64,000 bases of DNA from an uncultured Tateyamaria sp. (lineage in GTDB: Bacteria; Pseudomonadota; Alphaproteobacteria; Rhodobacterales; Rhodobacteraceae): NCBI RefSeq assembly GCF_947488715.1, contig NZ_CANLAG010000001.1, forward strand, positions 62,001 through 126,000. The letters are read 5' to 3'. The position numbers were made by a program, and so were the translations under genes. How positions within the stretch are numbered: the stretch's first letter is position 1; every line of letters starts with the position of its first letter. Positions 18,531 through 27,669 of this stretch are shown piece by piece. A model generated the notes under the pieces. The model saw only the letters and a program-made list of their open reading frames with translations, did not search any database and was not told the origin of the DNA.

Positions 18531-18560
18531 AAAAGGGGACGGTGAAAACCGTCCCCTTTT
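18531..18560 (+). terminator. Strong rho-independent terminator after infB
   Basis: A perfect 13-bp inverted repeat (AAAAGGGGACGGT / ACCGTCCCCTTTT) closes on a GAAA tetraloop. It is 20 bases past the infB stop and ends in a T-run. By symmetry it can also serve the small minus-strand gene that ends at 18584. Confidence 0.93.
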
Positions 18561-18583
18561 GATTTGGAATGATCTGAATTTCG

Positions 18584-18718
18584 TCAGGCAGCCTGAGTGA
18601 CTGGCATCCCAGAGTATTGCGCGCCATCGACGCGTACGGTCATCCGACCGTCTGGCAGGGTTTTTACGTAAATCCCCTGCACCAAAACCGATGTGCCCAG
18701 TGCAATCGTTCTCAGCAT
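18584..18718 (-). CDS. Small protein of 44 residues, unknown function
   Basis: A short open frame runs from an ATG at 18718 to a TGA at 18584, with an excellent GGAGGAAAG ribosome-binding site seven bases upstream (18722-18730). The product starts MLRTIALGTSVLVQGIYVKT and ends SGMPVTQAA. It is not strongly hydrophobic and alternates beta-prone residues (RMTVRVDGAQYSG), which suggests a small beta-structured protein. The gene sits alone between the infB terminator and mutT, transcribed opposite to infB. I do not recognise a named family. The strong Shine-Dalgarno, sensible composition and shared bidirectional terminator make it likely real. Confidence 0.7.
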   Translation of the reverse strand: MLRTIALGTSVLVQGIYVKTLPDGRMTVRVDGAQYSGMPVTQAA

Positions 18719-18838
18719 GATCTTTCCTCCCCAAAAGAAAGTTGTAGGAACAATGTACGCGCATTGGTTAACAAGTCATCAACAATGTCATGAATTTGTC
18801 ATTTTTTGTGCGCAAAAATTATGGGCACACGCTTAAGT

Positions 18839-19237
18839 TTAAAGCCAATCACGCAAAACAGGTATCAGGGGAATGTCTGCGGCGGGCATTGGATAGTCTT
18901 TTAGGTCATTTGCTTTGACCCATTTCAACGCCTGACCTTCGCGTGATTGCGGCACCCCTTCCCACTTTCGACAGGCGAAAAGCGGCATCAACAGGTGGAA
19001 CGAATCGTAGCTGTGGCTGGCGAATGTCAGAGGTGCGAGACAGGATTGCCAGGTGTTGATGCCCAGCTCTTCCTGCAGTTCGCGGATCAAGGCGATTTCA
19101 GGCGTTTCGCCCGGTTCGACCTTGCCGCCGGGAAATTCCCACAGGCCAGCCATGGATTTCCCCTCGGGGCGCTGGGCCAAGAGGATTCGTCCGTCGACGT
19201 CGATCAACGCAACGGCGGAAACGAGAACCACTTTCAC
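18839..19237 (-). CDS. mutT: 8-oxo-dGTP diphosphatase (MutT, Nudix hydrolase)
   Basis: The 132-residue Nudix hydrolase has a complete Nudix box: GGKVEPGE, then REL and EELGI. MutT removes 8-oxo-dGTP from the nucleotide pool and prevents A:T to C:G mutations. I chose the GTG at 19237, which overlaps the argJ stop as GTGA and gives the normal start VKVVLVSAVALID; the frame is open upstream within argJ. It is the last gene of the ppiC-argJ-mutT operon. Confidence 0.92.
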   Translation of the reverse strand: MKVVLVSAVALIDVDGRILLAQRPEGKSMAGLWEFPGGKVEPGETPEIALIRELQEELGINTWQSCLAPLTFASHSYDSFHLLMPLFACRKWEGVPQSREGQALKWVKANDLKDYPMPAADIPLIPVLRDWL

Positions 19238-20454
19238 GACCGGTAGTCCGCGTTGATGTCGATATAGCGATGGGTCAAATCGCAGGTCCAAACTGTCGCT
19301 GCGCCGTCGCCCATGCCGCAGTCGACGCGGATGCGGATTTGGTCGCCCTTCATATGTGCGGCTGCGTCTGCCTCCACGTAGTTGAGGCTGACCCATCCGT
19401 CTTCGGCGACCTGCGTGTCACCAAACCAGATGGACAGGGTGTCACGATCCGCGGGCGCGCCGGACTTGCCAACGGCCATGACGACGCGGCCCCAATTCGG
19501 GTCCTCACCTGCTATGGCTGTTTTGACCAGCGGCGAATTGGCGATGGACAGGCCATGCGTTCTTGCGCTCGCTGTGTCGACCGCACCTGTGACGGTGATC
19601 TCGACAAACTTGGTTGCGCCTTCACCATCGCGCACGACCTGATGCGCGAGGTCGAGCATGACCTTGTGCAGCGCCTGTTCAAATCCGGCATCACCTGCCG
19701 CGTTGACTTGGCTGGCGCCGGTAGCTGCGACCAGCAGACTGTCGGATGTCGATGTGTCGCTGTCCACGGTGATGCAGTTGAACGTCTGGTCGCAGAGGCG
19801 CGCCGTCATATCCTGCAACGCGGATTGATCGACCAGCGCGTCGGTAAAGATGTAGACCAGCATCGTGGCCATATCGGGGGCAATCATACCGCTGCCCTTG
19901 GCGATCCCGGCAATGCTGACAGGTTTGCCGTCAATGGTGCAGGTGGCCGAGGCACCCTTGGCGTATGTGTCGGTTGTCATGATCGCCCGCGCTGCGCCCT
20001 CGATTCCATCCGCGGACAATGCGCTGTTGAGTTCTGGCAGTTTGTCGGTGATCCGTTCGTGGTGCAGGGGTTCGCCGATAACACCGGTCGAGGCGGTGAA
20101 CACGCGATTTGTCGGTATGCCCGTCGCGCTTGCCGTTGCCTCGACAATTGTCGACACCGCGACCGCGCCATTGAGGCCGGTGAATGCGTTTGAATTGCCG
20201 GAGTTGACCAAAATCGCAGCGCCAGCCGTTGTCGCACTGCCGAGTTTCGCCTGACAGTCGAGCACGGCGGCCGACCGGGTTGCGGAGCGCGTAAATACGC
20301 CAGCGATGGACGTGCCCGGCGCGCATTGCGCCAGCATCACGTCTGTTCGGCCTGAATATCCTACGCCCGCAGCAACGGCGGCAAATTGGACACCCGCGAT
20401 GGGTGGCAAGTCAGGGAACCGAGCGGGTGCCAGTGGCGAGATCTTGGACGCCAT
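19234..20454 (-). CDS. argJ: Bifunctional ornithine acetyltransferase/N-acetylglutamate synthase
   Basis: The 406-residue ArgJ precursor transfers acetyl from N-acetylornithine to glutamate in the cyclic arginine pathway and can also use acetyl-CoA. It is self-cleaved into two chains at the motif KGSGMIAPDMATML, with T197 the new N-terminal nucleophile. Other conserved parts are ILVNSGNSNA, NCITVDSDTSTSDS and NWGRVVMAVGKSG. The length is normal. It follows the peptidyl-prolyl isomerase gene with a 3-base gap and overlaps mutT by four bases. Confidence 0.97.
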   Translation of the reverse strand: MASKISPLAPARFPDLPPIAGVQFAAVAAGVGYSGRTDVMLAQCAPGTSIAGVFTRSATRSAAVLDCQAKLGSATTAGAAILVNSGNSNAFTGLNGAVAVSTIVEATASATGIPTNRVFTASTGVIGEPLHHERITDKLPELNSALSADGIEGAARAIMTTDTYAKGASATCTIDGKPVSIAGIAKGSGMIAPDMATMLVYIFTDALVDQSALQDMTARLCDQTFNCITVDSDTSTSDSLLVAATGASQVNAAGDAGFEQALHKVMLDLAHQVVRDGEGATKFVEITVTGAVDTASARTHGLSIANSPLVKTAIAGEDPNWGRVVMAVGKSGAPADRDTLSIWFGDTQVAEDGWVSLNYVEADAAAHMKGDQIRIRVDCGMGDGAATVWTCDLTHRYIDINADYRS

Positions 20455-20457
20455 TTG

Positions 20458-21297
20458 CTATTCGACCAGCGTCAGATCTTTGAGCATGGCGGGGTCGATT
20501 GCGTCAGCGCCCGATTGATCGATGGTTGCGCCGGCTTCGAGTTCGGACACGTATTCCTCAAGTGCTGCCTCGCGGACTTCGGCTTCCAACTCCTGGCGGA
20601 GCGATTCAAGCGAGGGACGTTCCTGAATCCGTGTCTCGTTCAGGATGATCACGTGCCAGCCGAATTGTGTCTGGACGGGTTCGGACACCTGACCGGGCTC
20701 CAACGCGATCACCGCCGCCTCGAAGCTGGGGACCATTGCGCCCGTGCCGAACCAACCCAATTGACCGCCATTGGGGCCGGACGGGCCTGTCGATTTATCG
20801 CGGGCTGTCGCGGCAAAATCTGCGCCGCCTTCGATCTCTTCCTTGACGGCCTGTGCGGCCTCTTCGGTTTCGACGAGGATGTGCGAGGCGTTGTATTCGC
20901 GAGACGGTTCAGCGTCCTGGAAACGGGCATCGTACGCTGTTTGCACAGCTTCGGGCGTGATGGTGCGCTGGAACAGTTTTTCCAGTTCCTCGCCAGCGGT
21001 CAGCGACCGGGTTTCGTTGTCAATCGACAGTTTTGCACGCGCGGGCAATTCGCCGTCATATGCCTGGGACAGCAGGGTCTGGTGCACAAGCTGTTCGAGG
21101 ATGCCGTTGAACAGGACCTCGTCAGGCAATTCCTGGAATTGGGCGGGCAGGGTGGCCCGTGCCACGATCATGTGACCCACCGTGATTTCTGTCCCGTTCA
21201 CGGTCGCGACGACGGTGTTTGCGTCCTGCGCAGCAGCGGGCAGGGCCATGGCGGCAACAAGGCCAAATGCAGGCAGGGAGAGAAAGCGTTTGATCAT
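20458..21297 (-). CDS. Periplasmic peptidyl-prolyl cis-trans isomerase (parvulin type)
   Basis: The 279-residue protein has a signal peptide (MIKRFLSLPAFGLVAAMALPAAAQ). An N-terminal chaperone-like helical region precedes a parvulin domain (SREYNASHILVETEEAAQ, STGPSGPNGGQLGWFGTGAMVPSFE, PVQTQFGWHVIILNE). It should assist folding of exported proteins, like PrsA or SurA. The ATG at 21297 was chosen because it starts the signal peptide; the frame extends 15 codons upstream. It faces secA across about 170 bases, so an export factor and a folding factor share one intergenic region. Confidence 0.92.
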   Translation of the reverse strand: MIKRFLSLPAFGLVAAMALPAAAQDANTVVATVNGTEITVGHMIVARATLPAQFQELPDEVLFNGILEQLVHQTLLSQAYDGELPARAKLSIDNETRSLTAGEELEKLFQRTITPEAVQTAYDARFQDAEPSREYNASHILVETEEAAQAVKEEIEGGADFAATARDKSTGPSGPNGGQLGWFGTGAMVPSFEAAVIALEPGQVSEPVQTQFGWHVIILNETRIQERPSLESLRQELEAEVREAALEEYVSELEAGATIDQSGADAIDPAMLKDLTLVE

Positions 21298-21335
21298 CGA
21301 ACAGTCCTTGGGCTGTGCACGCAGGGCTGCGCGCA

Positions 21336-21364
21336 TTGACACGGTATAGCGTGACCCTTACATC
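21336..21364 (+). promoter_or_regulatory. Candidate sigma-70 promoter for secA
   Basis: A consensus -35 box TTGACA (21336-21341) is followed after 17 bases by TACATC (21359-21364), a weak -10 match. It would start a leader of about 100 bases before secA. The -35 is exact but the -10 matches only half of the consensus. Confidence 0.4.
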
Positions 21365-21471
21365 GCCCTATGGACGCGGCCTGGGCCGGTTTCTGCCCAC
21401 CGTATCTATGGGCTTGGCGCGCGCCCGGCAAGCAGTTGCTGCACAACATGAATTGATCGGCTGGAGAACGC

Positions 21472-24168
21472 ATGCTCGGTTTCGGAACGCTCACCAAGAA
21501 GGTGTTTGGTACCCCTAATGATCGCAAGGTCAAAGCCACGCGCCCGCTGGTCGAAAAGATCAATGCGCTGGAGCCGGAATTCGAGGCGCTGAGCGACGAT
21601 GGTCTGAAGGACAAGACCGAAGCACTGGCGCAGCGTGCCATGGGCGGTGAGAGCCTCGATGACCTGCTGCCCGAAGCGTTTGCCAACTGCCGCGAGGCGG
21701 CGAAACGGGCGCTGGGTCTGCGGGCCTATGACACCCAGTTGTTGGGTGCGATTTTCCTGCATCAGGGCAACATCGCCGAGCAAAAGACCGGTGAGGGGAA
21801 AACCCTGACGGCGACCTTTGCCACATATCTGAACGCGCTGACCGGCAAGGGCGTGCATGTGGTGACCGTGAACGATTACCTCGTTCAGCGTGACGCGGAG
21901 TGGATGGGCAAGGTGTTTGGTGCCTTGGGTCTGACCACTGGTGTGGCAATTGCGGGTATGGACGAGGACGCCAAGCGCGCCGCCTATGCCTGTGATGTGA
22001 CCTATGCCACGAACAACGAGTTGGGCTTTGACTATCTGCGCGACAACATGAAACCCTCGATTGAGGACATGGTTCAGCGCGGGCACAACTATGCCATCGT
22101 GGACGAGGTCGACAGTATTCTGATCGATGAGGCGCGGACGCCGCTGGTCATTTCCGGCCCGTTGCAGGACCGGTCCGAGATGTATGTGACCATCGATGCG
22201 ATTATTCCGCTGATCGAGGACGCGCATTTCACGCTTGATGAGAAACAGAAGAACGTCACATTTACGGACGAGGGCAACGAGTTTCTCGAAGAGCAGTTGC
22301 TGGCGCGCGGTCTGATCGAAGAAGGCCATTCGCTCTATGATCCGGAAAGCACGACAATCGTGCACCACGTCAACCAGGGTCTGCGTGCGCACAAGCTGTT
22401 CCTGCGGGACAAGGACTATATCGTCCGCAGTGGTGAAGTTGTCCTGATCGACGAATTTACCGGTCGGATGATGGCGGGTCGCCGTTTGTCTGACGGCTTG
22501 CATCAGGCGCTGGAAGCCAAGGAAGGCGTTCAGATCCAGCCCGAGAACCAGACGTTGGCCTCTGTCACGTTCCAGAATTATTTCCGCCTCTATAACAAGC
22601 TGGCGGGCATGACCGGCACAGCGGCGACCGAAGCCGAAGAGTTTGGCGAGATTTACGGGTTGGGCGTGGTCGAAGTGCCGACCAACAAGCCCATCGCCCG
22701 CGTTGATGAAGATGATCAGGTGTTCCGCACCGGGCAGGAAAAATACCTGGCCATGGTCAAAGAGATCAAGGCCGCCCATGAAAAGGGGCAGCCGGTTCTG
22801 GTCGGGACAACGTCCATCGACAAGTCCGAAATGTTTGCGACTATGCTCACCGCTGAGAACATTCCGCACAACGTCCTTAACGCGCGCCAGCACGAACAAG
22901 AGGCGCAGATTATTGCGGATGCCGGCAAACTGGCCGCGGTGACCATTGCAACCAACATGGCGGGCCGTGGTACTGACATTCAGCTGGGTGGCAACGTCGA
23001 GATGAAGGTGCTGGAAGCGATTACCGCTGATCCAGAAGCCGATCCCGAAGCCATCCGCGCCCGGATTGAAGCAGAACACGAGGACGAAAAGCAAAAGGTG
23101 CTGACCGCCGGTGGTCTGTTTGTTCTGGCGTCTGAACGGCACGAAAGCCGCCGGATCGACAACCAGTTGCGTGGCCGTTCGGGCCGTCAGGGAGATCCAG
23201 GTCGCACGTCCTTTTATCTCAGCCTCGAAGACGACCTGATGCGTATCTTTGGCTCTGACCGTCTGGACAAGGTGCTCAAGACGCTGGGTCTGGAGGAAGG
23301 CGAGGCGATTGTGCATCCTTGGGTGAACAAGTCGCTGGAGCGCGCGCAGGCCAAGGTCGAAGGGCGCAACTTTGACATCCGTAAGCAGTTGCTGAAATTC
23401 GATGACGTGATGAACGACCAACGTAAGGTCGTGTTCAGCCAACGTCGTGAGATCATGGAGGCCGATGACCTGTCCGAGATCACGTCGGACATGCGCGACG
23501 AAGTGGTCGACGATCTGATTGATCAGTACATGCCAGCCAACTCCTATGCCGATCAGTGGGACACGCAGGGCCTGTATGCGGCTGTGATTGAACAACTGGG
23601 TCTGAACGTTCCGGTGATGGAATGGTGCGACGAAGAGGGCGTGGACGACGAACAGATCCGCGAACGTTTGATTGCAGCCAGTGATGCGCTGATGGCCGAA
23701 AAGACCGAAGCCTTTGGCGAAGAGAATATGCGCAGCATCGAGAAGCAGTTGGTGTTGCAGGCCATCGACGGCAAGTGGCGCGAACACCTTTTGACGCTGG
23801 AGCATCTGCGCTCGGTTGTTGGGTTCCGTGGCTACGCACAGCGTGACCCGTTGAACGAATACAAGAACGAAGCGTTCCAGTTGTTCGAGGTGATGCTCGA
23901 AAGCCTGCGGACCGAAGTGACGCAGAAACTGGCGCTGATCCGCCCGATGACCGAGGAAGAGCGTCAGCAAATGCTGGCGGACATGGCGGCACAGCAGCAG
24001 GCAGCCATAGAGCCTGCTGAGGATGCCCTGCCTGCGCCGACCGAAGAGGCGATTGCAAACGGGTTTGATGAAAACGACCCTGCGACATGGGGCAACCCCG
24101 GTCGCAACGCGCCTTGCCCCTGTGGGTCCGGTCGGAAATTCAAGCAATGCCACGGGCGTCTTGCCTGA
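21472..24168 (+). CDS. secA: Preprotein translocase ATPase SecA
   Basis: This 898-residue motor ATPase drives Sec-dependent export. It has Walker A in QKTGEGKTL (about 105-112), the DEAD-like box [17 protein letters not shown], the preprotein cross-linking domain, [26 protein letters not shown] and [18 protein letters not shown]. The C-terminal zinc/SecB-binding motif [14 protein letters not shown] is present. Length and all motor motifs are normal. A candidate promoter lies in the gap shared with the divergent isomerase gene. Confidence 0.98.
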   Translation: MLGFGTLTKKVFGTPNDRKVKATRPLVEKINALEPEFEALSDDGLKDKTEALAQRAMGGESLDDLLPEAFANCREAAKRALGLRAYDTQLLGAIFLHQGNIAEQKTGEGKTLTATFATYLNALTGKGVHVVTVNDYLVQRDAEWMGKVFGALGLTTGVAIAGMDEDAKRAAYACDVTYATNNELGFDYLRDNMKPSIEDMVQRGHNYAIVDEVDSILIDEARTPLVISGPLQDRSEMYVTIDAIIPLIEDAHFTLDEKQKNVTFTDEGNEFLEEQLLARGLIEEGHSLYDPESTTIVHHVNQGLRAHKLFLRDKDYIVRSGEVVLIDEFTGRMMAGRRLSDGLHQALEAKEGVQIQPENQTLASVTFQNYFRLYNKLAGMTGTAATEAEEFGEIYGLGVVEVPTNKPIARVDEDDQVFRTGQEKYLAMVKEIKAAHEKGQPVLVGTTSIDKSEMFATMLTAENIPHNVLNARQHEQEAQIIADAGKLAAVTIATNMAGRGTDIQLGGNVEMKVLEAITADPEADPEAIRARIEAEHEDEKQKVLTAGGLFVLASERHESRRIDNQLRGRSGRQGDPGRTSFYLSLEDDLMRIFGSDRLDKVLKTLGLEEGEAIVHPWVNKSLERAQAKVEGRNFDIRKQLLKFDDVMNDQRKVVFSQRREIMEADDLSEITSDMRDEVVDDLIDQYMPANSYADQWDTQGLYAAVIEQLGLNVPVMEWCDEEGVDDEQIRERLIAASDALMAEKTEAFGEENMRSIEKQLVLQAIDGKWREHLLTLEHLRSVVGFRGYAQRDPLNEYKNEAFQLFEVMLESLRTEVTQKLALIRPMTEEERQQMLADMAAQQQAAIEPAEDALPAPTEEAIANGFDENDPATWGNPGRNAPCPCGSGRKFKQCHGRLA

Positions 24169-24176
24169 GGCATTGC
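24144..24176 (+). repeat. Inverted repeat spanning the secA stop codon
   Basis: GCAATGCC (24144-24151) and GGCATTGC (24169-24176) form an 8-bp perfect stem with a 17-base loop that includes the secA stop. No T-run follows. It could reduce read-through into the next gene. Confidence 0.35.
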
Positions 24177-24275
24177 CTTAATCCTGCCCCAAAGACTCCG
24201 CGACCCGGTCATACCCCGGCCCTGATGCTGTGCGATTCCTTACCGTGATCCAATCCGTGGAAGGGACGTGGGACA

Positions 24276-25271
24276 ATGCAGCATATGAAGGAAATCGTGA
24301 CGGCCGTTGGCACGCTTGCCATCGCTGTGGGCATTGGTTTCGTCATGCAAAGCAGCGAAGCCGCTCAGGAACGTTATGGCAAATCGGCGCGGCCGATTTC
24401 GATCCCGGCCCCCGAAGCACCCGCCGAAACGCTCAACGGGAGCGCCAGTGCTGATGTGCTCGAAGTGCAGGACATCGAACTGACGTCCGCGTCGGACACC
24501 GCCGCCACGTCAGAGGTTGCGCCTGTGCAGCGCGTCTCGGCACCTGCTGGTGATCTTCCGCCCGAAACAGAGGGTGTGGCCCAGTCCGAACAGTGCGAAA
24601 TGACGGCCACCGCAATTCCGACAGCCGCGGCGATGGTCAACCTGACCCTTGATGCGCCGTGTGCTGGCAACGAACGTCTGACGGTGCACCACAACGGTAT
24701 GATGTTCACCGAAACCACAGATGCCGACGGTGGCCTGAGCGTCACGGTGCCTGCGATGACGGAACAAGCGGTGTTCATCATCGCGTTTTCCAATGGCGAT
24801 GGCGCTGTTGCGCAAACCACCGTGCCGGATCTTGGTCGCTATTACCGCGTTGCGCTGCAATGGCGTGGGCGCACAGGGTTTGAATTGCACGCACGTGAGT
24901 TTGGTGCGGACTATGGCCAGGAAGGTCACGTGTGGACTGGCGCGCCACAAAACGCGGCGGGTATGGTTGCGGGACAGAACGGATTTGCCATGCGGTTGGG
25001 GGACGCGCTGTCTGCGGAACCGCTGATTGCCGAGATTTACACATTCCCGACCGGCATGTCCGAACGTGCTGGCACCATCGATCTGAGTGTCGAAGCCGAA
25101 GTGACCAATGGCAATTGCGGGCTGGATATCGAGGCGCAATCGCTCGAGATGATGGCGGGTGGACAGATGAAAACACAGGATCTGTGGCTGTCTGTGCCTG
25201 ATTGCGATGCTGTTGGCAGCTTTCTGGTGTTGAACAATCTTGTCTCAGACCTGAAAGTCGCAAGCAACTGA
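24276..25271 (+). CDS. Exported protein of unknown function
   Basis: The 331-residue protein starts with a hydrophobic segment (VGTLAIAVGIGFVM, about 10-24) that is a signal peptide or membrane anchor. A low-complexity Pro/Ala/Glu/Thr-rich linker runs to about residue 105, and then comes a folded beta-rich region with several cysteines (in EQCEMTA, APCAGNERL, NGNCGL, VPDCDA). These could form disulfides in the periplasm. I do not recognise a family. The gene lies 22 bases ahead of a periplasmic-binding/OmpA fusion on the same strand, so the two probably act together in the envelope. An alternative ATG three codons downstream is possible. Confidence 0.75.
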   Translation: MQHMKEIVTAVGTLAIAVGIGFVMQSSEAAQERYGKSARPISIPAPEAPAETLNGSASADVLEVQDIELTSASDTAATSEVAPVQRVSAPAGDLPPETEGVAQSEQCEMTATAIPTAAAMVNLTLDAPCAGNERLTVHHNGMMFTETTDADGGLSVTVPAMTEQAVFIIAFSNGDGAVAQTTVPDLGRYYRVALQWRGRTGFELHAREFGADYGQEGHVWTGAPQNAAGMVAGQNGFAMRLGDALSAEPLIAEIYTFPTGMSERAGTIDLSVEAEVTNGNCGLDIEAQSLEMMAGGQMKTQDLWLSVPDCDAVGSFLVLNNLVSDLKVASN

Positions 25272-25293
25272 CCGTTGCGACAAAGGGCTGACT

Positions 25294-26847
25294 ATGGCTT
25301 GGGTACGTGCGGCGATTTTCGCCGCACTTTCTTTTTGGGCGACTGCGTTGACCGCGCAGGACGTCACTTTGACCTCGCCAGATGGGCAGGTCGAACTCAG
25401 CGGGACGTTGCTGGGTTTTGATGGTGAGTTTTACCGCATCGAGACTGTCTATGGCGAATTGACTGTGGATGGATCTGGCGTGCTGTGTGACGGCCCTGCC
25501 TGCCCAAACCTTCAGGATTTTGTTGCCGAAGTCAGCATCTCGGGTTCGGCCACCATGGGGTCCGTTCTGATGCCCGCGCTGATCGAGGGGTTCGCCCTGC
25601 GCAACGACTATTCGGCGGCGCGGCTATCGATTGGTCCGTCGAACTTTGTCTACGAGCTCAAGGACAACAGCACCGACAAGACCGTCGCCCTGTTCTATTT
25701 CCATGTCTCTACCACTGACGAGGGGTTTGCCGATCTGTTGGTGAACGATGCGGATATCGTCATGGCACTGCGTGAAATCCGGCCCGATGAACGCCAGCGC
25801 GCGCGGGATGCCGGGATGGGTGACATGACGGATGCAAATCGCAGTCGCGTGTTGGCCCTGGATGCGATGGTGCCGATTGTGTCGCCCTCGAACCCGGTAG
25901 ACCAAATTTCGCCGCAGGCGTTGGCCCGCGTATTTGGTGGACGGATCACGAATTGGCAGGAACTGGGCGGCGCTGACGCCCCCATCACGCTGCACCTGCC
26001 GGGCGCGCAGACCGGATTGGGTCAGACTGTCGAGGATGAGATCATGGGCCCCGCGCGTCTGGCGTTTGCCGATGAAATTGTGCGCCATCCCCGCCCGCGA
26101 GAGGTGGTGGACGCGGTGTTGGCGGATCCGTTTGGTCTGGGTATTGCGAGCTATGCTGATACAGGCAACACGCGGTCCCTGACGCTGACCGGCACATGCG
26201 GGTTTTCCCTTTCGGCGGCGCGTGGCACGATCAAGACCGAAGATTATCCGTTGACCGCGCCCATGTTTCTATACGTCCCCGCCCGGCGTTTGCCCAAGGT
26301 CGCGCGGGAGTTTCTGGCCTTTACCCGTGGGGCGTCGGCGCAGATTGTGATCCGCCGTGCGGGTTTTATTGATCAGGCGCCCGAGGAAATCTCGATCAAC
26401 GATCAGGGGTATCGGTTTGCCAATGCAGTCACTGCTGCGGGTCCAGAGGTGTCGTTAGAAGAATTGCAGCGTATGACGCGCACGCTGTACGGCATGGCGC
26501 GCTTGACGACGTCGTTCCGGTTCGAGGCGGGATCGGTTCGTCTGGATGCGCAATCACGGTCCAATGTGCAGCAATTGGCGCGCGCGCTGGAGCAGGGCAA
26601 ATACGATGCGCGGCAGATCTTGCTGGTCGGTTTCAGTGACGGGGATGGACCGGCCACAGCCAACCGTGACATCGCGTTGCGACGGGCCGAAGCGGTGATG
26701 CGCGCGGTCACAACCGCCGCTGAAACGGTGAACTTTGATCGCATTCAGATGGGCGTCGACGCATTCGGAGAAGCCTTGCCCATGGCGTGCGATGACAGCG
26801 CATGGGGCCGCCAGGCAAACCGGCGCGTCGAGGTGTGGGTCCGCTAA
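25294..26847 (+). CDS. Phosphate-binding-like domain fused to OmpA peptidoglycan-binding domain
   Basis: The 517-residue protein has a signal peptide (cleavage near residue 22). A PstS-like periplasmic binding region follows (VSISGSATMGSVLMPALIEGF, NPVDQISPQALARVFGGRITNWQELGG). The C-terminal OmpA-like domain covers about residues 400-517, with FRFEAGSVRLDAQSRSNVQQL, LLVGFSDGDG, NRDIALRRAEAV and the peptidoglycan-binding ending NRRVEVWV. A substrate-binding fold tethered to the cell wall suggests a stationary binding or sensing protein; no transporter genes adjoin it. The stop overlaps the radC stop on the other strand. Confidence 0.86.
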   Translation: MAWVRAAIFAALSFWATALTAQDVTLTSPDGQVELSGTLLGFDGEFYRIETVYGELTVDGSGVLCDGPACPNLQDFVAEVSISGSATMGSVLMPALIEGFALRNDYSAARLSIGPSNFVYELKDNSTDKTVALFYFHVSTTDEGFADLLVNDADIVMALREIRPDERQRARDAGMGDMTDANRSRVLALDAMVPIVSPSNPVDQISPQALARVFGGRITNWQELGGADAPITLHLPGAQTGLGQTVEDEIMGPARLAFADEIVRHPRPREVVDAVLADPFGLGIASYADTGNTRSLTLTGTCGFSLSAARGTIKTEDYPLTAPMFLYVPARRLPKVAREFLAFTRGASAQIVIRRAGFIDQAPEEISINDQGYRFANAVTAAGPEVSLEELQRMTRTLYGMARLTTSFRFEAGSVRLDAQSRSNVQQLARALEQGKYDARQILLVGFSDGDGPATANRDIALRRAEAVMRAVTTAAETVNFDRIQMGVDAFGEALPMACDDSAWGRQANRRVEVWVR

Positions 26848-27593
26848 AGGTATCCTTCGGATTTGAAGCTGAGCTCGCGTGATTTGCCCACGATCAGGTG
26901 GTCATGAAGTGTCAGGCCCAGAGCAGCACAGGCCATTTCCATCTGAGCCGTCATGTCGATGTCGGACTGGCTAGGGGTCGGGTCGCCGGATGGGTGGTTG
27001 TGCACAAGGATAAGCGCAGAGGCGTTGAGTTCCAGAGCGCGTTTGGCCACCTCGCGGGGATAGACGGGGACGTGGTCAACGGTGCCCTTGCCCTGCTCTT
27101 CGTCCGCGATCAGCACGTTCTTGCGGTCCAGAAACAGAACCCGGAACTGTTCGGTTTCGCGGTGCGCCATCGTGGTATGGCAGTAATCAACCAAGGCGTC
27201 CCAACTGGAAATAACTTGTTTGTTCATAACCTTGGCGCGGGCGAGGCGCTGGGCAGAGGCCTCGATGATCTTGAGTTCGCAGATCACCGCATCGCCGACG
27301 CCCTTGATGCTGCGCAGCCGGTCAGGCGGAGCAGAGACGACACGGTTGAAGTCACCAAACTCGGCCATCAGGGTATGTGCGAGTGGTTTGACGTCCTGGC
27401 GGGGAATGGCGCGAAACAGAACGAGTTCCAGCAGTTCGTAGTCAGGGACCGCGCCAGCGCCGCCATCCATGAACCGTGTGCGCAGACGTTTGCGGTGGTC
27501 CGCCATATAGGACGGCGTACGCCCGCGCGGCATGGGCGCGGGCGTTGCTTCGTCGAAATCGAAGGGCAGCGGCTGTTCGGCAAATTCGGACAT
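26844..27593 (-). CDS. radC: RadC family JAMM/MPN-domain protein
   Basis: The 249-residue protein has an N-terminal helix-hairpin-helix region (DRLRSIKGVGDAVICELK) and a C-terminal MPN domain with the JAMM metal motif HNHPSGDPTPSQSD. It was once linked to DNA repair, but its true function in bacteria is unresolved and it is often called a DNA repair protein by convention. It lies downstream of dnaJ on the same strand with a gap of 66 bases that contains a long inverted repeat. Confidence 0.93.
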   Translation of the reverse strand: MSEFAEQPLPFDFDEATPAPMPRGRTPSYMADHRKRLRTRFMDGGAGAVPDYELLELVLFRAIPRQDVKPLAHTLMAEFGDFNRVVSAPPDRLRSIKGVGDAVICELKIIEASAQRLARAKVMNKQVISSWDALVDYCHTTMAHRETEQFRVLFLDRKNVLIADEEQGKGTVDHVPVYPREVAKRALELNASALILVHNHPSGDPTPSQSDIDMTAQMEMACAALGLTLHDHLIVGKSRELSFKSEGYL

Positions 27594-27621
27594 GTCCGAA
27601 CGGTGCCGCAGCTTGGTTAGA

Positions 27622-27669
27622 GAAGGGTTAACGGGGCAACGAAATCCACCGCTGTTGGTTTAACCCTTC
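27622..27669 (-). repeat. 10-bp inverted repeat between dnaJ and radC
   Basis: GAAGGGTTAA (27622-27631) and TTAACCCTTC (27660-27669) are perfect complements separated by 28 bases. One arm contains the dnaJ stop codon. The pair could form a stem that terminates or stabilises the dnaK-dnaJ transcript, or be a protein-binding site. Confidence 0.5.

Noticed and set aside
21406-24153. A very long open frame (about 915 codons) on the minus strand opposite secA
   Set aside because: It mirrors the codon bias of secA, has no ribosome-binding site and no recognisable domain. High GC at third codon positions makes antisense frames open by chance.
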